Source: Paenibacillus sp. Soil766
Lineage (GTDB): Bacteria; Bacillota; Bacilli; Paenibacillales; NBRC-103111
Assembly: GCF_001428105.1 (NCBI RefSeq)
Contig: NZ_LMSJ01000001.1
Location: 463,558-527,557 of the forward strand
DNA: 64,000 nt
Direction: 5' to 3'
Shown: positions 35,329 through 45,574 of the stretch, piece by piece
Numbering within the stretch: the first letter of the stretch is position 1
Layout: every line of letters begins with the position of its first letter
Notes under the pieces: model-generated
The model's input: the letters and a program-made list of their open reading frames with translations, nothing else
Databases searched by the model: none
Told to the model about the DNA's origin: nothing
Made by a program: the position numbers and the translations under genes

Positions 35329-36225
35329 ATGGAGCTCCCAAAAGTTAATGTCGAAAATATGAACGTTAAGATTTCGTTAGGCGGTTTAATATTAAACGTT
35401 CTGTACATCAGATTCGGGGTCTTTTATCAATCTTTTCTCGAGCACAGCCATAGTATGAAAAGCTACGAACTGCATTATATTCCTCAGGGAAAGGGAATCT
35501 TGGTAGCAAACGGCCGAAATTATCCGATACATCCTGGCACTCTTTATATGACTGGCCCAGATATTGCGCACGAGCAAAAGACGGTTCTCTCCGACCCTAT
35601 GGCGGAGTACTGCATATGCTTTGAAGTGTTGGCCAATAACATTAACGATGATCCGGATCTTTCCTCTATAGCAAACCAATTCGTTCAAACTACTTTCTGG
35701 TTCGGTCAGGACAAGCAAAATTTGTTGCCATTGTTCGAGCAACTCTCCTATGAAATAACCAATCAATATATCGGCTACTACCTGACGGTTCAACATATTA
35801 TCGAGCAGATCGTCATCAAGCTGGTCAGAAACTATACAAATAATGTTCTGACCTCCTCTGCTATGCCGCTTAAAACCTTAGACGACGAAAGAATCGTTAT
35901 CATTGAAAATAGTTTTTTATACAACTATGATGATTTAACTATACAGAAGCTCGCTCAAAAACTGGGACTAAGTGTGAGACAGACGGAGAGAACCATTCAA
36001 CAGTATTATGGCCAATCGTTTACACAAAAAAAGACCCAATCAAGAATGACAGCTGCCGTTCACCTTCTTACTACAACCTCAATGACCATTAGTGAAATAG
36101 GGCGACATGTCGGTTTTTCTTCATTGGAACACTTTTGTACTGCTTTTAAGAAATACTACAATACCTCGGCAGGTGAGTTTCGCTCCTTGCGCAGGCCCTT
36201 TGATCACAATGTGACCTGTCATTGA
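35329..36225 (+). CDS. AraC-family regulator with cupin sensor, locus B
   Basis: A 298-residue cytoplasmic regulator. The N-terminal AraC-ligand (cupin) domain contains FLEHSHSMKSYELHYIPQGK and YPIHPGTLYMTGPDIAHEQ. The C-terminal DNA-binding domain (~195-290) has LTIQKLAQKLGLSVRQTERT and ISEIGRHVGFSSLEHFCTAF. AAAGGGGGG precedes the ATG. It is divergent from the locus B importer, which is therefore its most likely target along with itself, in addition to the YesM/YesN pair. It converges with the GH95 gene 37 bases away. Confidence 0.92.
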   Translation: MELPKVNVENMNVKISLGGLILNVLYIRFGVFYQSFLEHSHSMKSYELHYIPQGKGILVANGRNYPIHPGTLYMTGPDIAHEQKTVLSDPMAEYCICFEVLANNINDDPDLSSIANQFVQTTFWFGQDKQNLLPLFEQLSYEITNQYIGYYLTVQHIIEQIVIKLVRNYTNNVLTSSAMPLKTLDDERIVIIENSFLYNYDDLTIQKLAQKLGLSVRQTERTIQQYYGQSFTQKKTQSRMTAAVHLLTTTSMTISEIGRHVGFSSLEHFCTAFKKYYNTSAGEFRSLRRPFDHNVTCH

Positions 36226-36262
36226 AGACAAACGGGAAAAAGTGTACAACTCTAACATCGCA

Positions 36263-38974
36263 TCAATTGGACAAAATAAAAACAACTGTAACGTCTATGC
36301 CAGAATTCAGCGTTAAGCGAATATGTTTACCAAATTCATCGTCAAGCGCCTCTACTTCTTGGGCGTTAACCATTGCTTTTGTCCAAGGAATACCCACTTT
36401 TACTTTTACTTTATTTTGATTTACAACTGATTTTAATGTAACACATGCAATGTTAGTGTCCCAAAATAACCCACTAACCTTTACCCGGGTCCTTGCCATT
36501 AATCCTTTTATTGACCCCGATTTCCATTCAGAGGGTAGCGCCGGAAGTATTTCAATTTCACCTGTATTGGAAAATAGCAGCGCTTCATTTACTGCCCCCA
36601 CAGTACCAAATAATGTATCCGTACAATAGCAGTCGTTTCTTCTGTTCGTGTCATGGTCTGTCATTAAGGAAGTGTAATAACCGGAATCTGTCATCATCGG
36701 CAGAAGAGAAGAGATGACCCCGTCACCGTTTTTTAACCTGGCATAGACCAGCGCCTTATGCATCCAGCCGTGTCCCGCCGTCGCATCTCCTGTATTGTAT
36801 TTATTTCTGTTTTCAACCGCGATGATTGCTGCTTCCGTCAACTCCGTATTGTTCTGCGTTTCGTAAGCAGGCCATGCCGGATAGAGATGGCTTAAATGGC
36901 GGTGGTTGTTGTTTTCCGTATATTCACTCATCGCCCATTCGCGTAAAGCGCCGTCTTTGTCAACCTTATAATCCGGCATTAGTCCTAACAATACTTCCCA
37001 TTTGGTGACAACAGTTTCATATCCGTCGCGCTTTACTGCTTTTTCCATGGATATGACCATATGCAGTCCATCCCGCGCTGCAGCAATATCCATCGTGGCA
37101 TTTGCCGTAATCGTACTGTTGTAACCGATCGGGTTATTCTCTGGAGAGTAGGTAGGGATAAGCAAATATTTCTCACCTGGATTTAACGCAGTTTTGCCTT
37201 TCTCATAGCACGCATTACCGTTTATATCCGTATAGTATTCCGGCGTACATAGCTGCTCCCAGAAATTAGCCTGCTTTGTCAGCAGCGGAAGTAAAATATC
37301 CTTTTCCAAATCTAGAAATCCATTTTCGATCAATTGACTGAACTCTTCATCCGTCAACCCACCGTCCTTTATACTGAGAAGTGGTTTCAGATCATGAATT
37401 CTCATGTTGTCTTTGATCGGAATCTGCCCATTGCCGTAACACTGCCAAAACTCGAAGATCGGGAGCAGACACCAGCTCGCTCCGGCATTCCAATATTCAA
37501 ACGGATAGTCATTGTCATATTCCACATGCATTGCCCGGTCGATGTCCGAGTTTACCGACACCTGTAGGGCATCATGCATCCCATAGGCCATTCGCGCATT
37601 GTATTCGAAGTCGGGCGTGTTTCTCAAAAAGAAAGTGATGTATCCAAGCTGGGCTTGCGTGAAATGGCCTGTATTCATCGGAGAAACCTGTAAATTCACA
37701 TTGGCATCAAGCGTATAGATACCTCGCCAGCCAGGATTCCACTCCCCGGTCCACATCCCATACAAGCGAGGAGCGCTTGAACCGCTGCAGCATAGTAAGG
37801 CATATCGTCCTTGGTTGTACACCTGCTCCATAAAAGCATGATTTATTCTAGTTTTTGATGCCTTTTGTGCGTTGATTAGCGTTACATTGTCAGCGCTCTT
37901 GTCATCCTCGTCGCCTATAAGAGTAAATTGTACAGCGTTAAATTCTGCGGAATGCTTTAGGACGTGAGGCGTGAGCGCAGCTTGATAATCGAATTTACCA
38001 TAGGCATCTTTATATTTTTCAGCGACCGCATTCGTGTTCTGAAATAAATTGTCTACGATAGCGTATTGCGTCATTCCGGCAAAATCTTCGATTTTGCCCA
38101 TATCAAATGTCCTGTTCGATTGCGTAATTAAATACACGGCGTCGGCGTCGATCACTTGGATCGCAGGATTCTGTTCCATTCCTACATTCATCGGTTCATT
38201 CGTGTCAGCGAGCAGTACTCTCTTCTTGGTTCCATTAACAACTATAATCTGCGTCAGACCTGCATACCCACCATTGCTCAGCTCGCTGTCCTGATAGGAT
38301 GGATAATGGGCAACCTGCGCGATATATGCCGCACTCTGTTCCACAAGTTTTTTGTATTGAAGCGCCGTTAGCTCAGACATACCATCCCTCGATTTGTACA
38401 TGCTCGAAATGTCATCAATGGAGATGATCATATTGATCTTAGCGCCTTCAGAGGATTGTGAGATCTTCGTAATCGAAACATTGTCTTCTCTGGATGTAAA
38501 CGAGGTTCGGATCCACTCGCCAAATTCATCGGTGTATCGTACTCCGGTTTCGGCTGTTTCATAATTCGTCCATCTCTCATAATCAGACACAGCTCCCTTA
38601 TCAGTCACGCCTAATCTGAGCTGGTGTCCCGGATGATAACAATAAAGATAGGTTCTTACCCTCGTTTTACCGTCCGGAAAAGTAATCTTCCATTGATCGT
38701 TTTGTTTAAAAACATTCCATCTGGCATCAGCAAGCTGCCCCGTTAATTCTCCTGGAATCGCTCTTGGATCTCGAGACGGATAGTTGAACCACATATTTTG
38801 AAAAATAAAGCTGTCCGTATAAGGCGACCCTGAAGTGATATACCCGTTTTCGCCATTTCCACTAATCATGCCTTCCCGCCACGCCAATCCGGGATTTGTT
38901 GTTGCCACTTCTTTATAGGTGTTAGCGTAATTGCCTTTTTCGTACATTCGTGTAATTTTCGATATTTTAGTCAT
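36263..38974 (-). CDS. GH95-family glycosidase (alpha-L-fucosidase/galactosidase type)
   Basis: A 903-residue cytoplasmic enzyme, no signal peptide. An N-terminal beta-sandwich begins NPGLAWREGMISGNGENGYI. The (alpha/alpha)6 barrel has APRLYGMWTGEWNPGWRGIY, then TLDANVNLQVSPMNTGHF, then HRHLSHLYPAWPAYE and WMHKALVYARLKNGDGVISS, and a C-terminal beta domain follows. The H-R-H-x-S-H-L motif identifies GH95. The usual N-x-N-x-E-M-N-Y-W motif is here N-V-N-L-Q-V-S-P-M, so the two catalytic-base asparagines are kept but the rest is divergent. GH95 enzymes remove alpha-1,2-fucose or alpha-galactose. The start at 38974 follows GGGGGG. Confidence 0.85.
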   Translation of the reverse strand: MTKISKITRMYEKGNYANTYKEVATTNPGLAWREGMISGNGENGYITSGSPYTDSFIFQNMWFNYPSRDPRAIPGELTGQLADARWNVFKQNDQWKITFPDGKTRVRTYLYCYHPGHQLRLGVTDKGAVSDYERWTNYETAETGVRYTDEFGEWIRTSFTSREDNVSITKISQSSEGAKINMIISIDDISSMYKSRDGMSELTALQYKKLVEQSAAYIAQVAHYPSYQDSELSNGGYAGLTQIIVVNGTKKRVLLADTNEPMNVGMEQNPAIQVIDADAVYLITQSNRTFDMGKIEDFAGMTQYAIVDNLFQNTNAVAEKYKDAYGKFDYQAALTPHVLKHSAEFNAVQFTLIGDEDDKSADNVTLINAQKASKTRINHAFMEQVYNQGRYALLCCSGSSAPRLYGMWTGEWNPGWRGIYTLDANVNLQVSPMNTGHFTQAQLGYITFFLRNTPDFEYNARMAYGMHDALQVSVNSDIDRAMHVEYDNDYPFEYWNAGASWCLLPIFEFWQCYGNGQIPIKDNMRIHDLKPLLSIKDGGLTDEEFSQLIENGFLDLEKDILLPLLTKQANFWEQLCTPEYYTDINGNACYEKGKTALNPGEKYLLIPTYSPENNPIGYNSTITANATMDIAAARDGLHMVISMEKAVKRDGYETVVTKWEVLLGLMPDYKVDKDGALREWAMSEYTENNNHRHLSHLYPAWPAYETQNNTELTEAAIIAVENRNKYNTGDATAGHGWMHKALVYARLKNGDGVISSLLPMMTDSGYYTSLMTDHDTNRRNDCYCTDTLFGTVGAVNEALLFSNTGEIEILPALPSEWKSGSIKGLMARTRVKVSGLFWDTNIACVTLKSVVNQNKVKVKVGIPWTKAMVNAQEVEALDDEFGKHIRLTLNSGIDVTVVFILSN

Positions 38975-39159
38975 GCTATTCCCCCCTAATCTGCTCGCTA
39001 TGGTATTTATTATATCTGGCACGAGAAGGTTCATGAATCGTTCAGAGCGACGTAAAAGAAAGCAAATATGTCGCAATTTAGCAGATCAGCGAACGTTTTC
39101 TCTGGAATTTGATGTTCAAGAAGAGGGTGGCGCCACCATAAAAGCCGATTATTGCACAC

Positions 39160-39191
39160 AAAAGGAAGGAGACCGAAACAAGTCTCCTTCC
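39160..39191 (-). terminator. Terminator after the locus C regulator
   Basis: GGAAGGAGAC (39164-39173) pairs perfectly with GTCTCCTTCC (39182-39191); on the minus strand it is followed by TTTT. It separates the regulator from the GH95 gene. Confidence 0.75.
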
Positions 39192-39226
39192 CAAAGAACC
39201 CAAGATTATACTAACGCCTCCATCGC

Positions 39227-41470
39227 CTATTCATTTCCTTTTACCATACGAAATTCCCCCGGCGTCATGCCGACTACCTTTTTGAACACCCGGTTAAATG
39301 AAACCGTATGTATATATCCAACATTATTAGATATATCTTGTATCGGCTCAGACGTTTCCACCAAATATTCTTTGGCTTTCTCCATTCGCACCTGAATTAG
39401 ATAATTGACGAATGTATCTCCGAAAGTTTCTTTAAACAGCTTACTCGCGTAATTGCCGCTCATGCCGAATTTATCGCTGATCGAGGTCAGCGACAAGTCG
39501 GGGTTATGGTAATCTTGTTCAATAAACTCTTTGATGTGAAGGATCGTTTCATGATTTTTATCTTGTTCCCTAAGCGATTGCAACTGGGCCGCTAGTTCGG
39601 TCAGAATGTCCCTCACATTGCTTTCCGCATCCGTCACTGATTCCATTCTCTTTATCGCTTCACGGATGCTGGATAATGCAGCTTCCTTCCATGCATTGTT
39701 CACGCCAATCTCCAGCATCGTTAATTCTTTATCAAGATTGAACAGAAGATAATTTAGCAAATGAACCATTTCTTCGCGAGCCAGTATACTGCTTCTGATT
39801 TCATCAAATAGCTTGTCGAACCAGGAGAGCCATTCGTCATTGCCGATTCGAAACGATTTGACGATCGCACGGACCAAATGCTGAAATTCAAAAAAGTTTT
39901 TGCCTGTTTTGAGCTCCAAGTCCTCCTGCCGGAGTATTTTGCGGTTCTCAAGCAGCCACTTGTAATGAAGCACATTCTCAGCAAGCCGGTAAGAGTACGG
40001 CAGTTCCTGAAGCTGTGTAACAAGCGTGCCCACGCCTACAGTTACAGTGAAATTGAGGTGAACATCTATCCATTGCAATATTTGATGCCAGTAGGCATTG
40101 ACCAACTTTTCAGGATCCTTCTGGTTCGAAGCCTCGAAGCTAATCATTAGCGTCAGTTGGTGCTTCGTAATCCATTCACACCGCATGCATAAGGAACACT
40201 GCTCCGCGGTCTCTTGAATGACTTTCGTCAGTAAATATCGCAGCAGGCTTTGGTCTGAAATCGAGTACTTTGCATTGAAGGAATGGAATCGGTCGATCTC
40301 GGCGATCGTGACCAGAAAACTGTCTGCCGAAGGAGGAACATTCCTTTCAAGCAGTTCCTCGCATTCGTTTGCGATGTCCTTATCCGTACCTTTCATCAAC
40401 TCAAGAAACAAATGCTTGCGTCTAATGTTAATATCCCTCTCGGACTGCTTCTGGAACTCCTCCAGCTCAACAATGAGTTCTTCGAAAGTAGATCCTATGA
40501 ATGATAAGTCGTCAAGCCCTTCCTTATCCCTCTTCGACCGGCTTTGCACGAGCTGGCTTCGCATCCGCATCATTAAGGCTTCGACAGGCTTATAATTTTT
40601 ACGTGTAATGTAGACCATCCAGACGCTACCCAGAATCGTAACCAGAAGTGCTAGTCCGATCCACACATACGCAAAGAATGAAGCGATGGAGAAGCTGTTT
40701 CCTCGCTTGACCCCACTGACGAACTCCCATCCTGTGTAGGGAGATTTCATGACGGCAAACTGCCATTTCGGAGTATCGGTTTCGTTAAGGGCCGGTCTGG
40801 TCTCTGTACTTAGAACAGGCTGGCCACCATTTGCTTGAATCGTCAAAAATCCATATTGAAAAGCCGTATTTTCTTGGATATTATGCAAAATAGCATCAGT
40901 CCGCACGTTAACAACGACCATGCCAAGCTCCCCCATCAATAGAGGAGCTTTGCGGGCCAGTGAAATAACCATCACCCGAGAGCTCATCCGATCCAATCTG
41001 GCGTTCGTCCAATACAAGGATGATCGTTTGGCTTTCTCCTGTTCGACGAACTCTCGGTCAGCAAACGATTGTAGCTCCGTCAATCCGTTAGAAGTGATCA
41101 CAAGTCCATCGGACCAGCGGACAACATAGACGGAATCCATTAACGGATTCGCCTCGATCCATCCATTTAGCTTGCGCCCGACTTCATAATTCAAATAGTA
41201 TGGGTTCGTATTGCGGCCGCCTGAAAAAAAGCTGGATAAGGTCTTATCGCTTTCGATTTCATTCATAATTGTGCTGTCTATCGATTTTAATCCCTGATCC
41301 ACCGATTGCATGACGGCATGAGCAAGGAACTCGTTCGCGCCTTTCGTTTCACTCTGCGAGAGCTTTACGACAAATAAGAAAAAGCTGATGATCAGTATGG
41401 AGCTGATCACGAATAAGATGGGGAGATACGAAAAGAGCAATCGATAGAACCCGCTATGTTTTCCTCTCAT
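39227..41470 (-). CDS. Membrane-anchored sensor AraC-type regulator, locus C
   Basis: A 747-residue one-component regulator. A first membrane helix (~12-35, YLPILFVISSILIISFFLFV), an extracellular Cache-like sensor, a second helix (~260-285), a cytoplasmic linker and a C-terminal AraC domain (last ~100 residues: LTSISDKFGMSGNYASKLFK and IQDISNNVGYIHTVSFNRVF) are visible. The start at 41470 follows GGGAGATG; the frame to 41500 overlaps that site. Only 52 bases separate it from the binding-protein gene, so it may be co-transcribed and control its own importer. Confidence 0.92.
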   Translation of the reverse strand: MRGKHSGFYRLLFSYLPILFVISSILIISFFLFVVKLSQSETKGANEFLAHAVMQSVDQGLKSIDSTIMNEIESDKTLSSFFSGGRNTNPYYLNYEVGRKLNGWIEANPLMDSVYVVRWSDGLVITSNGLTELQSFADREFVEQEKAKRSSLYWTNARLDRMSSRVMVISLARKAPLLMGELGMVVVNVRTDAILHNIQENTAFQYGFLTIQANGGQPVLSTETRPALNETDTPKWQFAVMKSPYTGWEFVSGVKRGNSFSIASFFAYVWIGLALLVTILGSVWMVYITRKNYKPVEALMMRMRSQLVQSRSKRDKEGLDDLSFIGSTFEELIVELEEFQKQSERDINIRRKHLFLELMKGTDKDIANECEELLERNVPPSADSFLVTIAEIDRFHSFNAKYSISDQSLLRYLLTKVIQETAEQCSLCMRCEWITKHQLTLMISFEASNQKDPEKLVNAYWHQILQWIDVHLNFTVTVGVGTLVTQLQELPYSYRLAENVLHYKWLLENRKILRQEDLELKTGKNFFEFQHLVRAIVKSFRIGNDEWLSWFDKLFDEIRSSILAREEMVHLLNYLLFNLDKELTMLEIGVNNAWKEAALSSIREAIKRMESVTDAESNVRDILTELAAQLQSLREQDKNHETILHIKEFIEQDYHNPDLSLTSISDKFGMSGNYASKLFKETFGDTFVNYLIQVRMEKAKEYLVETSEPIQDISNNVGYIHTVSFNRVFKKVVGMTPGEFRMVKGNE

Positions 41471-41522
41471 CGGCATCTCCCTCGCCCTCCGGACCGTCAT
41501 GTCAGTTGCAGATTCCGTTCAC

Positions 41523-43151
41523 TTATTTACTATATAAGTCCTTCGTCAAATAAACCTTATCTTTGTTCTCATCGTACCATTTTCCCCACCAAGTATCGAT
41601 ATCCCTGCCCCCCGCTTTATCCCAGAGATCCCTCGCGTCCTTTATCGCTTTATCGACGGAATATGAGGTACCGCTTACAATCGCCTTGGAGAAGAAATCG
41701 CCCATTTGACTCGTGTTGGAATTGATGGTTTGCAAATCATTCGGCAATGCCGGTAGGAACTCATTCCATGTAACGCCTGGCCATGGACGATCGGCGGACA
41801 AATAAGCCTGCTGTGCTTGCTTGTATAATGCGATCCATTCTTTATCTACCGGATTGGCTTCTGGCTTCAAGGAGTTCAGATAGGCTGCTTGACTGCCGAA
41901 GTTGATCGTCGACATCAAGATGTTCAGATCCCCCGTCCAGGAAAACTTCGGATTGTTGAGCTCTTTTAATTGGGGATACCCGTCTTTGGTCAATGTGTGC
42001 TCTGCATTAATATCGCCATATGCCAATTTCACCATCGTCGACTTCTCGGACAGGAAATCGATATATTGAACGACGGCTTGTGGGTCCTTCGCGTCCGCAT
42101 TTACCACACCGACCACCTGGATAGGCGGTATGATCGCACCGCTGAATTGCCCGAACTTGCTCTTCGGCAGCGGGATAACCGCTACCTGTGCTGCAGGATT
42201 ATTCTGCTTCAGTGTAGTGAACGTCTGCACACCACCGAATATACTGATATTATCCGCATAAAATCCCAGCTTACCGGTAACCCAAGCCTGCTTGGCTTTG
42301 GAGCCGTCTTTATCGTTCAAGAAGTCTTTGTCTACAATGCCGGCGTCGAATGCCTGCTTCTTGAACGCCAGCGCCGCCTCTTTTCGTTCCCAATCGTTAA
42401 CAAGCTTCCCGTCTTTGCTCACATTCCCGATGTTGCCGAACATGTAGTCGATTTGGTTCCCGCTAATCCCGCTAAGGGCAATCCCATAGGTATCCTGCTT
42501 ACCGTTTCCGTCGGGATCTTGAGTTGCGAAAGCTTTTGCGACTTGAAGCAGCTCGTCTGTTGTTTGCGGTATCTGCAGGTTCAGTTTTTGCAGCCAATCG
42601 GTGCGGATGAACAAGGCATGGTTAGGCTGCAGGCCGTTGATTCGGCCGATCTGGTAAATATGGCCGTCCGAATGGGTCGTCAATTTCTTTAAGCCGGGGT
42701 TCGAGGCAAGCAACTGCTTATAGGGTTTACTGTACTTTTCAATGGCTTCATCCAACGCCATCACTTCCTGCTGGTTGATTAATCGTCCCTTAAACTCGGA
42801 ATCGTAAGACCAGACGATATCTGGCACGTCACCTGCCGCGAACAGTGTATTGTATTTGCTCGTATCCGAGCTTCGCGGGATTGGAACAAATTTGACGTTC
42901 ACTGGACCGTTGGCATTGATCCAATCCGTTGCCCAGTTTTTGTCGATCGTGCCTTGTTCCGGTGGCACATTGCTTCGGTCATGCACCGCAACCGATATAT
43001 TGCCTTTTTTCTTAGGTGTTGTTGTGGATGCCGAAGCATCCGGAGAACTTCCGGAATTACTGTCATTTGTGGAGCAGCCGGCAATTGCGAGACTAAGTGA
43101 AATAACGGAAACAGCAGCAACGGTGATTGGCGATCTTTTGTTTTTGATCAT
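41523..43151 (-). CDS. CUT1 sugar-binding lipoprotein, locus C
   Basis: A 542-residue extracellular solute-binding protein with lipobox IAGC (Cys26). The sequence YNTLFAAGDVPDIVWSYDSE, FIRTDWLQKLNLQIPQTTDE and DPDGNGKQDTYGIALSG (a calcium-loop-like segment seen in many family members) supports the assignment. The C-terminus ends DTWWGKWYDENKDKVYLTKD. GGGAGG precedes the ATG. It serves the two permeases upstream. The sugar is unknown; a fucosylated oligosaccharide is suggested by the downstream GH95 gene. Confidence 0.92.
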   Translation of the reverse strand: MIKNKRSPITVAAVSVISLSLAIAGCSTNDSNSGSSPDASASTTTPKKKGNISVAVHDRSNVPPEQGTIDKNWATDWINANGPVNVKFVPIPRSSDTSKYNTLFAAGDVPDIVWSYDSEFKGRLINQQEVMALDEAIEKYSKPYKQLLASNPGLKKLTTHSDGHIYQIGRINGLQPNHALFIRTDWLQKLNLQIPQTTDELLQVAKAFATQDPDGNGKQDTYGIALSGISGNQIDYMFGNIGNVSKDGKLVNDWERKEAALAFKKQAFDAGIVDKDFLNDKDGSKAKQAWVTGKLGFYADNISIFGGVQTFTTLKQNNPAAQVAVIPLPKSKFGQFSGAIIPPIQVVGVVNADAKDPQAVVQYIDFLSEKSTMVKLAYGDINAEHTLTKDGYPQLKELNNPKFSWTGDLNILMSTINFGSQAAYLNSLKPEANPVDKEWIALYKQAQQAYLSADRPWPGVTWNEFLPALPNDLQTINSNTSQMGDFFSKAIVSGTSYSVDKAIKDARDLWDKAGGRDIDTWWGKWYDENKDKVYLTKDLYSK

Positions 43152-43263
43152 TTGAGAAACCTCCCTTTTCCAATATAAGCTAGTTGTTCTCTTTCCTTTG
43201 CGGATACCCGCTCCTATGGTAGTTGTCCGGCTCCTCTTTGGTTATCCATACGGAATGTCACAA

Positions 43264-44133
43264 TTATCCTTTCAACGAGCCGATCATAACGCCTTTCACG
43301 AAGTGCTTCTGGATGAACGGATACACGATCAGCATCGGTATAATCATGATGAGGACACCTGCTGCTTTTACACCTTCCGGCGTAATCAATTCCTGCATAT
43401 CGGATTGAAGAGCCAGATTTGGATCGGAGGCAGCAAATACCATTTGCTGCACCAGAACGGCCAGGTTCAGTTTACTCGTATCATGAATGTAGATCAGAAC
43501 TCCGAAAAAATTGTTCCAATTACCTACAGCATAAAACAAAGAAATCGTGGCAATCATCGGCAATGAAGTGGGTAGGATGATCCGAAGAAGCAGTCCGAAT
43601 TCGCCGCAGCCGTCGATACGGGCAGCATTCTCCAACTCGACGGGAATATTCTGAAAGAAGGTTTTCATCACCCACATGTTATAGGTACTGATCAACCCGG
43701 GAAGCCAAATCGCCCAGTACGAATTGATCAACCCTAGCGATTTGATTAATAAATAATTGGGAATCAGTCCCCCTCCAAACATCATCGTAAATACGATGGC
43801 CATCGAGAAAAATCGCCGACCGAAAAAATACGGTTTGGATAACGGATAGGCAACGAGCGTTGAAGCAGTCATACTTAACACAACCCCAACAATGGTAATG
43901 AGGACACTGTTCCGGAACGCCTCCACAATTCTTGTCCCGGTAATCAAAGCCTCATAAGACAGCACATTCCAATGCACCGGCCATAGCGTAACTCGGCCGG
44001 ACATAATCGCACCGGGGTCGCTGAGCGATATGGCAAACAGATGAATAAGCGGAAGCATACAGCTTAGACCTGCAAGCGATAATAGGAAATAATTCGCTGC
44101 ATAGAACAATTTTTCTCCGAAAGTAGCCTTCAT
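43264..44133 (-). CDS. CUT1 permease, LplC/YtcP type, locus C
   Basis: A 289-residue membrane permease with six segments and EAA loop NAARIDGCGEFGLLLRIILP. It ends QKHFVKGVMIGSLKG. AAGGGAAG lies upstream of the ATG. It follows the LplB-type gene by 16 bases and precedes the binding-protein gene. Confidence 0.93.
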   Translation of the reverse strand: MKATFGEKLFYAANYFLLSLAGLSCMLPLIHLFAISLSDPGAIMSGRVTLWPVHWNVLSYEALITGTRIVEAFRNSVLITIVGVVLSMTASTLVAYPLSKPYFFGRRFFSMAIVFTMMFGGGLIPNYLLIKSLGLINSYWAIWLPGLISTYNMWVMKTFFQNIPVELENAARIDGCGEFGLLLRIILPTSLPMIATISLFYAVGNWNNFFGVLIYIHDTSKLNLAVLVQQMVFAASDPNLALQSDMQELITPEGVKAAGVLIMIIPMLIVYPFIQKHFVKGVMIGSLKG

Positions 44134-44149
44134 CCATCAACTTCCCTTC

Positions 44150-45118
44150 TTACCATAATTCTTTACCGAACCTTCGCGCGATTTGGTTCGCTGCCACGAT
44201 CAAGACCAGGTGGACAGCCGATTCGAATAAACCCATCGCGGTTGTGAGACTGAACTGAGCTCCCTGCAAACCTATTCGGTATACCCAAGTACTGATTACC
44301 TCGGATACGCTGGAGACTACGGGATTTCCCAAGATATAGACCTGATCGAACGACACCTCCATAATGCCGCCCATAGAAAGGATCAGCATAATGACAATAA
44401 CCGTGCTTATCCCCGGCAACGTGATATTCACGATTTGCCGCCATTTGTTGGCTCCGTCTATGGCTGCTGATTCATATAGGCCTGGGTCGATCGAGCTTAG
44501 GGCAGCAAGATAAATGATCGCCCCGAAGCCGGCCTCTTTCCATATGCCCGAGCCAAGATAGATCGTGATCCAAGATGGGATCTGATACAAGAAGGAATAT
44601 GTTCGCCCGAGCCAGTTTTCCAGCAAAATATTCACGGTACCCGATTCCTGGGCAAATAGGGTCAGAACGATGCCACCGACGATTACCCACGAAAGAAAAT
44701 GTGGTAAAAATACGACGGTTTGCATGCTCCGCTTGAACCACGTTTTCTTAACCTCATTAAGCAGGATAGCCAGTATGATCGGGAATGGAAAACCGACAAC
44801 AAGCCTTAATAGGCTTAGCCATAACGAGTTGAGAATGATGTCAGAGGATTGAGGACTTCTGAATAAGCTCTCGAAATGCTTCAGTCCCACCCATTCGCTT
44901 CCAATAATGCCTGAGCGGAAGCTGTAATCCTTAAAGGCGATCATTAAACCGAACATCGGAACGTATCTGAAAACAATAAAATAAATGACGCCTGGAATGA
45001 ACATCAACAAAAGGGGTAGATTTTGCCTCAAGACTTTTCGGAGCCTCGCTCCCCTGCTATTCCTCTTTGATAATGGTGAATGGATACCGGATTTTTGTGC
45101 GGTATGTATATTGTTCAT
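44150..45118 (-). CDS. CUT1 permease, LplB/YteP type, locus C
   Basis: A 322-residue membrane permease with a long basic N-terminus (SPLSKRNSRGARLRKVLRQN), six segments and EAA loop ESAAIDGANKWRQIVNITLP. GGGAGGTGA precedes the ATG. It is the first gene of the operon. Its upstream region (45357-45534) carries a copy of the direct repeat found before the GH141-like gene, so the two transcription units may share promoter-proximal sequence. Confidence 0.92.
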   Translation of the reverse strand: MNNIHTAQKSGIHSPLSKRNSRGARLRKVLRQNLPLLLMFIPGVIYFIVFRYVPMFGLMIAFKDYSFRSGIIGSEWVGLKHFESLFRSPQSSDIILNSLWLSLLRLVVGFPFPIILAILLNEVKKTWFKRSMQTVVFLPHFLSWVIVGGIVLTLFAQESGTVNILLENWLGRTYSFLYQIPSWITIYLGSGIWKEAGFGAIIYLAALSSIDPGLYESAAIDGANKWRQIVNITLPGISTVIVIMLILSMGGIMEVSFDQVYILGNPVVSSVSEVISTWVYRIGLQGAQFSLTTAMGLFESAVHLVLIVAANQIARRFGKELW

Positions 45119-45356
45119 TTGTCACCTCCCGAGTTTGGCGTTCCATTCCGCTTACCCATAACATATATAAATCGCCATAAAATCTCAATAAACAAGATTT
45201 GACCGATTAGCATTTCACGTCAAAGGACCGATTCATAGCGGTATACGGCCCGATATTTACCGGGATAACAAGAAAGAATGGATGTAAGCCCTCACTCTAT
45301 TTCAACATATTGTGTCAACAAGAGACTGCAAGGCAATGGTTTACGGGTGCTCGTAC

Positions 45357-45534
45357 ATATACAAGTTAGCAGGAATAAGTCACTATATCTACTAACAAAT
45401 ACATGGTTTTCTCTGATTGTTGACGAATTCTGGCTTCAATCCTTATTCATCCGTTTTCGGAAAATTACAAAAAACCCCAGGCTATACGCTAGGGGATAAG
45501 TATATTTTGCAAATTATCCGTTCTATTACTTTTT
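45357..45534. repeat. Direct repeat flanking the GH141-like gene, left copy
   Basis: Two blocks, 45357-45459 and about 45463-45534, match 49019-49119 and about 49190-49264 with only a few base changes, in the same order and orientation; about 75 bases present in the right copy are absent here. The second block includes the terminator-like CCCAGGCTATACGCTAGGGG and ends at TATTACTTTTTAT. In the right copy those last bases are the end of the regulator gene. The rest of the 45119-45574 gap shows no gene. Confidence 0.85.
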
Positions 45535-45574
45535 ATCACATCTCATTGACACTAGCATTTATTTATTTTTCCCC

